Source: Amycolatopsis antarctica (GTDB lineage Bacteria; Actinomycetota; Actinomycetes; Mycobacteriales; Pseudonocardiaceae). Taken from it: 64,000 bases of DNA. The notes under the pieces were generated by a model. That model was not told the origin of the DNA and did not search any database. It worked only from the letters and a program-made list of their open reading frames with translations. Each line of letters opens with the position of its first letter. Positions within the stretch are counted from its first letter, which is position 1. A program made the position numbers and the translations under genes. Positions 63,701 to 64,000 of the stretch are shown piece by piece. The stretch spans positions 1-64,000 of the forward strand of contig NZ_NKYE01000017.1 of assembly GCF_002262875.1 (NCBI RefSeq), written 5' to 3'.

Positions 63701-64000
63701 CGAAGCGATCCACTCGACAAGCGCGTCCCGGCCGGGATGCCCCGGTTCGGGAAGCGTGCCCAGCACCCGCTCCGCCGGCGCCGGCGATGTGTCCCGACGA
63801 CCGGGGCCGAACACCTCGCCCCAATCCGCCCGCAGTGCCGCGTCCGCGGCCTCCACCGCGGCCTTCAGTGCAGTCCCGGACAGCTCGGCGATCCGCAGCG
63901 AGCGCCACTGGTGCGCCGCCGCCTCGAAGAAGGGGGCCTCGCGCCCCTCGTCCTCTACATCGTCGGCGAGCACGTTCCATGTGGTGGCGATCCGCTCGGC
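42731..64000 (-). CDS. giant polymorphic-toxin-like protein, 5' end beyond window
   Basis: More than 7,080 codons are read without a stop and the frame is still open at the right edge, so the start is unseen; numbering here is from the GTG at 63973, which need not be the start. Residues 1-3500 are Ala/Arg/Glu-rich helical repeats. A papain-like module lies near 1364-1475 (TNCLAAVVQFY, MHSFAVY, EFYDPQTG) and a second near 3775-3870 (MSCPEAVLATFN, HHYVNVKRL, FLDMHP). A long beta-rich region covers about 4000-6300. The C-terminus (6800-6880) has ADGHGTADQG and VFLVSCEAD, a His/Cys pair like clan CD peptidases. Size and layout match the giant 'lonely Cys' type proteins of actinomycetes. Secretion by a type VII-like system is inferred from the downstream genes; no ESX core gene is in the window. 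Confidence 0.8.
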   Translation of the reverse strand, partial: AERIATTWNVLADDVEDEGREAPFFEAAAHQWRSLRIAELSGTALKAAVEAADAALRADWGEVFGPGRRDTSPAPAERVLGTLPEPGHPGRDALVEWIASVQDLHERRRRLGSNKRTVAYRAFVNAAADQWRSLRIAELSGGELDRAVAIADAELRADWSRRFGADVRTTAERLLGELPAPHHPARDGLIEVIGAIRVQVRQDIEDFDLEVRRLWAGHRLATLPDDQVDAAVEHVVDALSNGPWHTETGKGLRAVEHVLTHRRHARQVLEQPPSDELPEGSKLPPPGNLELDELVAVIGALRQTMPFDPDIFSRDDYDSAMYGLWNQLELSTSEDPAWPAAEMLRSLRDADLVWGEEFESKETTAEDNEANRQSAEEAVGVLPESAGPILTAVYLAIGATRLAQPPETRPTFNLVARMAWFNSGAATTPTEEAVARLRQGLLTNEILFDEAQRDVRIAGFVGATEQLLALPRPSGISPRWEDTDAARRLYDQTEAVVAAEYLGRQDARGFADSAREGAVWRDGSVLVGLNELLHWHQPNPNLVGDRRHGQDVMILADRGERAPAADTDVPPPSYAEPADGTMDLTHIAHDLFAHFPARRGPASGNAKKLAGELLGPRPGDEQPVWQAVYDRLSWALNSVPGKAGSRDLAMELWTSLGPYTPVESEEVIARRPWADVLSWQAEQSRDMRTEVREYHATVESWITAHTGIASADLRQAPLSTLVDAFAYQAYMAQELADPYQEMRRFASTALAHGVVDNVHDTFSPSENVHTRMRSLFAAMSRIEGSLPTRARQRTPLGRAAATWLTPLDTVRPAPPEEHRGRAARLLGQRPAGGEAGLDSMYDRMVDAVAHASHTAAHEAERPVRERFGRDAARVRRGAPQNDYLHRAERLLEQRPAGADTALYARLARAVEHADDNLARNAVREAEDRVAVDSVVSTLWWHATKAGEAAPGELDRWRNSVRKRVPRPEALSSPAMRRVVDGIAHLASQDPKAVRRLALSAGHGGLADAWMEAMRWHGEPNAEGRDDISDLFAAITAPTPQAGETAARERATETAAEQAAADLAADMWTTIGPAWPAEPAELIADRPWALAVTRHSGQLAQQLSTQQQEVWRMRALRWVVPDPAMTEAELVRARSRNHAMLDALAFLAYRDRKDADPTANVRAFAEGAARAGLIWSLTGLESAQAPDSSAAHAELDRLFDAALAPAWFEPEYDLSTQEGVADRLREAEREFGTLTERERDKGTARAVRELERSDWYRRLGQAPDSGPDGQRTAQRIVAHEILRSARRAGLPPGSPTLDLGSARAVVAQLSWLGGDRAAGPASVTPPADARTGEAPVEAGQTRPRVPSRFPFMGRINAGNYRRARSGESGYEGYQTNCLAAVVQFYNMIAAGQASAAKDTVPEPSRFAAPPTPPQDPYQVFDLAREDYRPFGSLAGIREHMRTRPPGSFGVIHAMVADSAGRPEMHSFAVYRHPEDGAVEFYDPQTGSTLDPRTDGSEFTELFFAETSVPPGAATGPQSLPDRSPVAVATGMPADSGTDAESDSSDADMAEAPVEQPSGASSITEWAASFRPLMAALDAAIGTPPHGVEVGDIRQLRHHVRAAVRSGPRPGQEDLIAAAKLVTDWGPALEDALYEIADTDLDDVEASMLEADALLGAVDEGANPNRATVLAAVLQGQLRDLMASELTYVDRAVADNALDFEFPTQTQAKRQALTDFYTRFVTDEVSDETLGIFLDHHPQWGALSETADVDAGQFDPDARLDRAREMLGMPATAVEPDQVDVANLVAVQIVLAEQGLAGPDSAAELTRWLRTEAARLGSATDVVRVHAGRVVEARQRASILRAMVGAVRTITAREHGRQLPVGTAQGLVPGLDLALYSPPVNPAAAPVVVETDFDEQEPDPHAPGESRNKHTYPADPRFVGRLDLDDSLNRAEALLDLPPNVPAQVRQGIRNMVAVQAVAEGWGLDNVPRQALGMATFFSGEAALPGFAQGRVGDFARAGEQLTVLRGMTEQVATREVDEQEGRSPAGSARQLDYELRELFRRLYFEPGPSGFEKRLTEHTPDPDAALDRARTLLGLPDEDAFPALTASSPAPDWSNLTDNSGLKSVTEDVSIVVAAQTVLEAWGLAEPGIAAEAARTWQRDVEQRGAIDDPVSFGNIRRVRVAREQMDVLAGMTELVAARAADEARGLRPTGAAQRMADELRAEFSRLFVEQDRLAELEAFRNRYLDEFARARDQLGMWRAEADWMLAHPELGRTRTAQLVRRRLVDLIAFRLHLWHPARVRGEQRATWLGAHLVTAFRTVDQSVGPVLEHLEHDLRELTAGGNEIPPDLEQKLRSKLTEYRKHPDSDQLPQGFDADKYAKALNWFADGAKELGDALRSDQIGSVAGLAIALGQAKASALHGGGRLETIAGDVKSALAAKAEASYTAVRDWQRRGHWYLAVPFLESTALSPRARQRLDQLAIVVGHVSIDQLQQRAMREFAAKMRTEFEALQRRFDQPEYVVAARWAAMRQLTGPAGDHAADPPGDDGDHAMSIDDGDGAVSFDEDSDDAMSVDEGSDEADGDSDDAGAPLVNPERRRRDAELMLGELLELTDTAPETAQAAANERLHGYQRLVMTLAGKLASQPEPEFLADTYGEEEAWRETAEARREFQRTANSDGIARVHTDVPFQDALDRLLSGRWGGLSGEISSIRDDIENELNALRPKMPPEHTPDELARAEREAIRRMGPLPESTPGAGPAPLVQRSLWRRMRRLFTDAYLVQFAAQADGQRARQTIDALGPNAWPSLNDGARINRATEAVADTERLIADMLPRFDRLRQYRELDTRLATFYRTHGDLIAQSRAKLEARDPRTARETRELAAVMLGLPAPHPGLPEGQTLSAADRARIHRDLVSVLAAGIIDEADPSGLVPGTLHPGAMLNPWADSTRIRTEADLLFHWTPHGQLPILPETGFGAAEDDAYARYVNVTDPERVVPAVRRFHEHWEPQFRVARRGLPEALVHQQGRTAALSRANANAQRDQAWVNRGALDQLLGEENRDAAADALGIALGPPGHYKNVDDLVQLIGAAWRLRLARTPWTGQPRNLPLGQYLQRMWQDLTSSPEPIEVQAGKAHAELEDHLARMGEDPGLLDAVRDALAWRQHYWRRSGTANRAAAEEILGVSFGPDELGPRSADLVELIGITWRLWSARAPWTGEPHDLLLSRNLRGLWQAVTNSPHATEAQAGQALRGLQGHIASNMGDPDLARAIQDAWLEARPTVEPTQRDGLVDLAQLIGAAWRYQISQGDQEETRAWARRLRQDWNDAVRPRERSELRVARSYERVETRLSAENRLDSVRADVPWLPLEYRASRFLGVQEPSSQQREPGSADADTSWRTSGLARRLYDEARALTAYKLRYDPVGADHEGEMLREGIQRSFGEDQTVPGLRDLLDWHSQERNVDRIGDGDPALDRGEIPPVYSGREAPVDGTGSATELWRGEPDASKVLSHAALLAGLRPSEAEEFRLRVLQWLVPTLGLSPQALSERLSGAQVLLDALAYQAYVDRDLAEPYANVDRFARTARTAELDLRLSAVAGDRIGERHDRAQAALKRQFTTAAYRATPRSELTSAEMLAARGREATQELDALVRPDVAARLRALADQLLAEGLGNTSRRRLGTNVPHARDVVAHALMNSGMRQREIDSSSRQIPERAARAVVQRIADLVQGRAESPGTGVGTVETGEPSARSGRGGMALSSYAGGEWRSSRFHQGPTPWVVSGAGFQTEQGARDFLGVHFPDLANHSMDSADRHAFWMSCPEAVLATFNTVEFGVPFDLGPDDVGREMIDLERAFGSRFRSIAGFDSVAELMLDPSTLSHGVVAFQARESEGFGHHYVNVKRLPNGSVVFLDMHPQERSVASLPADPLWVELLLVPPGTEPLSFPDGAEAEAEVNAAAERAESVYSVEDEDSTEDAPRSTVRPPRSGHVVPPPAGMSDGFGGAVPVGNGHTTAVQAETGGTEAIELTELPARETPAPQETAIDGHADLPDSLLRNAGMGLALQQGVAANADVLDTALTELLPNGERTGVDEFAAAMRNRTGTFLGSGKTADIEIDGKRYELHGRAFYDWDAAEFATGPAARYPTDLAGAQGSGTIATAVQANQGNKGQALIPIPAAPGFTIITSGQASTDASNAVSASTSTTAGSKQYATVPLPMRAASVPVRFELSLRDARQRPVGEPVVVGRSTDPRRPIVDLLIPTGLGAEQTGDLAPRTGRRFLESVEVGGRSPGTYRGKPLAPSRDGEHRLLDKVAAALPSSLVKLGREGRKELRKFLDGPTFTKQYLTMAVTAEDAARGRGWVRSESLIAGKNPFSSWINTPSAVEMRLVERTDPRPLRTVDEVTFGETDTFTTGRSDAGDASRGASAKVVGGPGIDVAGIGIVAGPVVSGGAERGRKQELSQSGDVEQTTTRRGTAQRVERRFDLEVRVPGKPAMVFADEVRAVEWQEVKPPRGNETQPATEPETAPVRRLYGPEALESGRALAGATLEVSKVADQVLDMIENSVSKVPGHKRWYLSSDRFLDQFDDKAAGRRIGRKIRDGLRRRDALRELLTDRELGLLADRALSDDGLRIPLMPKNGWGHDYHVSFTLKATLSELQDTGEVTELAAAETGSASDAAGTRHTTTKVASAGTGAGVRITASLAERAAIFVGTIHSAFTWTKTGLSGTTVRRKDVRETGGALDENGGLAAEPRHGFTATVDWTLTGQTYRRHNALVRGFSFGKRGLHTPETKPVGIVDPNTGDTADEAVIRVASDIQVPAAYVTPNRPEPIAVDRTEGREVPGLTLRPDPDAPAAADPLRRGLSREFDGMRIVSFDGLGHVRAALRSVLTRASGDPVFSFPESDNSTLIDNVLAPDAVRTDRRLFSRTTGFRGLTWPRRRLKQYAAAEVSFQPRDVEVLPGRRWHRPRATDTTESTTGSGKENKWETAPAADMTSFAFYKDVTPDGESSSDNTVKPGALAVFEVDPMMLEASTSKDTSAEVTTGTSIGKPPEPLHLVRFGVRATVAAEVRSRRWRNFWGFVRPGEPGAANEQFDIPEAVTAWVTTAQLDAIRAKQAEEDARERHLPEAVTENPAPEQQAREQQAPEQQAAEQQDESRIVPAPDFLRPGEPLSLGIGAVDGVVDLRAVLPALRQDLARALGAKRARRLIPTSPLRTGHDNYAAISSWLADAQSWLEDSARSGTPRPLRLEDRRSGETYEVVIGNELLATPEFTGLTHAALRKTAAITSLGTKARSWMRTVLRLEPVVVPAIHAGGPSPDENASRAEPYGLVGGGVVGEVVVGRKRRTKKETRRSVRERAAEVSGALARYRASVGFTVAIERHGERIAEAGMEQPVDILHLPEDSVAEGLATVPATAAPPQSRSEAETSEEALAGWREAAPLPDGWVSHLKFDVDDMVDAGAQTYQESTGATVVPAEVRRALRTALTGRRFSTMLTRYGTTGVILDLPVGSGITLELHARTPGVPTLTGVSARTTVSGDGNDGAVEKSVGEVSINEVAAMAAPAAGLGGSQPAGSEQVGDRQMFGGGLGAALPLIPTGAVASEAEHEVEHHESGQPEQSLASDGLTGFWLTGVELRFVARPTSRVTRKRTAVVDLAIDNGLVLANGSRQDAIPAPLAEAARSFAAADDAWSAVVPRLAGARAAVERGQDRAAEALTAIEAEHESAAAAWWDAWHTYRARLEATTGNFDLNEPATSHSLPPLLAEPEGEWATSLMDRLGEAVELAVPADSTTLPPADRLRLDRFVRGLSDTESDSSAEVTVRATGDLTGDGPRQAVTLVQAELARSGRRHSRSVSPRSGVEMRHVEGESAVQVEVSASAGTRPSESTEDGLPLVRRHGLVHISRDHEDADVLARLGLLDDALETYVSFSEAEQVSSEPRPVPHHSPDATVLLVDDADTDRVRDTIGSTLLRGLVGRDPQAPVVLVGLAADESTAGLVSDLLRNAGHPRTIVYADGESGVLADEGMYWLGAGTSFATLPAPASAPAALPDQDDAGAGHTIALDDPGVWYPPAGNAAGGLALVSDSSQADGWARRNYLAHSRQATSSNEEPVYLYLEAGEDGFLTGDGRNVGAREVAERIWRDAPELAADPWTPIRLVVLVGEVAVDEARRRSGELAEALREGGPYRATHAAVLTAGNQNPPSEADFHLVSEPGSQNLEARPLTTTEHPPADSSIARSSADPETIESSAPAGQGARSGGTGRPGNGSAAPAANPAPAAPAPAVFVPAHQVTARDISWLPLTDAQGRQNVLNLRVSDQYATQVAEQIADYSDLSVRSYALRYTDANGVPRRREVQGDWATDSRIVRFTGTAANDAFTVPVNGNRITAMTPEEMAERFAASDELRQMAAGPVRPTLLMVTDDPTADKDDQSLNERFLTRLFEITGWWNSHHHAGPIVDGNYGYLHVKWEFAPGPKPSLATVRHDMLSGAILFTNRIPAIVDGWNPLVVGLRGTGSAALIELSNGVPVEMGGALVGGLVLSDPGLRALLSEDPNRPVVLDTDATEVLVNYGGLGFDFAGALRAQQLFNDVYLRTADGALTLVSVPRAGDLATTMITGPAGEPIGPFVRYPGDQATLTKIRTWATGGAIDLPNVNSTDGRLVPIPWRRRPGIVFARRSATGYQVTRADGKELDLSASELSRYLRDDPDLRTILGDKGSDSGVENDEPPVLLWTIGGPIVGLDTFAEGFAAAGYSRTFYGPLGLLSVVPNGLPLLNGHGFGRVGPIVPGPQRLVSYVRANEKLGIRGQFFPAHAFDRGNMALAALREHPLTDRIYYSGERSSNGDPVTGFGPVTAYLAPTRANRHRKWIADGHGTADQGFHHRMTTNRPHHLGDKIYLTGSSSSAAISGSQAFRRASLGGDVEVFLVSCEADGFARAAGASSAYRLLEGWDQRRPLGKLVAATDNVYVVQSRYHFVDRNGHFREVRAPGEPTPEPIPLTDLATNQIRPVWFDGTDEADIRRAARQSARAAAWRLRRGAAAPTVEITGYDTGQAGADSRALRASAVFDDEYANELVRLADLDLPGPASVTTWVAGRADPLSHGHATVRIHLAVYELGMTALQASDLDAIDQAFAALAVTP
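48661..48720 (-). repeat. 15-bp tandem repeat, four units, in the giant gene
   Basis: Exactly four 15-bp units (CCTGCTGTTCGNNCG on the plus strand) encode four copies of a Gln-Gln-Ala-x-Glu pentapeptide in the middle of the beta-rich part. It is a Gln/Glu-rich flexible linker and a likely site of length variation. Confidence 0.9.
54050..54930 (-). repeat. about 100-residue repeats, two full and one partial, in giant protein
   Basis: The protein segment carries units opening DLVQLIGAAWRLRLARTPW, DLVELIGITWRLWSARAPW and DLAQLIGAAWRYQISQ, each followed by a helix ending near the next unit. The first two also share WTGQP/WTGEP and an AQAG motif. They are helical and probably stack as a solenoid. 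Confidence 0.8.
56293..56443 (-). repeat. acidic Asp/Ser-rich segment in giant protein
   Basis: About 50 residues near 2510-2560 are almost all Asp, Glu, Ser, Gly and Ala, with recurring AMSIDDGD, AVSFDED and AMSVDEGS units. This is likely disordered and possibly cation-binding, separating two helical blocks. Confidence 0.8.
57430..58740 (-). repeat. three about 150-residue helical repeats in giant protein
   Basis: Units open LDRAREMLGMP, LNRAEALLDLPP and LDRARTLLGLPD and continue with VAVQIVLAEQGL, VAVQAVAEGWGL and VAAQTVLEAWGL. Units 2 and 3 also share LRGMTEQVATRE/LAGMTELVAARA. This is old tandem duplication with strong divergence. Confidence 0.8.
63580..63920 (-). repeat. 300-bp-spaced tandem repeat at N-terminal end of visible giant protein
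   Basis: Two protein units with QWRSLRIAELSG occur exactly 100 codons apart, and nearby DNA is also nearly identical (around 63580-63613 and 63880-63913). Both continue AERVLGTLPEP/AERLLGELPAP. The series may go on past the window edge. Confidence 0.85.

Noticed and set aside
1..64000. tRNA, rRNA genes or insertion sequences
   Set aside because: No cloverleaf-like or rRNA-like segment and no transposase with terminal repeats was recognised in reading both strands. Small or degenerate cases could be missed without a covariance or IS search.

Overview
The window is G+C-rich DNA with overlapping and translationally coupled genes, frequent GTG/TTG starts and a strong bias to C or G at third codon positions. 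With SARP, TetR, CapA, P450 and type VII-associated genes, this points to a filamentous actinomycete, perhaps Pseudonocardiales or Streptomyces-like. The genus cannot be fixed by reading alone.

Layout. (1) 1-10 kb is ordinary accessory chromosome: an ABC exporter (ATPase plus the start of its permease) divergent from a NarL-type response regulator, a membrane protein, a CapA-like lipoprotein, an APH-fold kinase, two TetR/hydrolase units with visible operator palindromes, and a frameshifted gene remnant. (2) 10.3-32.7 kb is one tightly coupled minus-strand operon for a secondary-lipid (PUFA/Hgl-type) synthase. In order of transcription it encodes a hotdog thioesterase, a fatty acyl-AMP ligase, a very unusual catalase-like/FAD-oxidoreductase/carrier-protein/thioesterase fusion, a PfaD-type enoyl reductase, a KS-AT-ACP-KR-DH synthase, a KS-CLF-AT-multi-DH synthase and a Baeyer-Villiger-type monooxygenase. 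Every junction is a 4-bp overlap or a gap of 4 to 10 bp. A divergent SARP-like regulator lies at its head. The likely product is an oxidised or rearranged polyunsaturated lipid (inference). (3) 34-39 kb holds two paralogous tiny secreted proteins, a P450, another small secreted protein with a perfect hairpin terminator, an Smr-domain protein and a stand-alone acyl-adenylating enzyme. (4) 39.2-64 kb is a second minus-strand operon built on a giant gene that runs off the right edge (more than 7,080 codons seen). It encodes a polymorphic-toxin-like, probably exported, protein with two papain-like Cys/His/Asp modules, long helical repeats, a beta-rich middle and a C-terminal His/Cys module reminiscent of clan CD peptidases. 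Downstream lie three paralogous SseB-like 'type VII secretion-associated' proteins and a duplicated YrhB-like/papain-like protein.

The two most notable systems are the catalase-like/FAD/ACP/TE fusion inside a PUFA-like synthase operon, and the giant-protein operon with its amplified accessory proteins. All assignments rest on motif reading; no database search, alignment or structure prediction was run.
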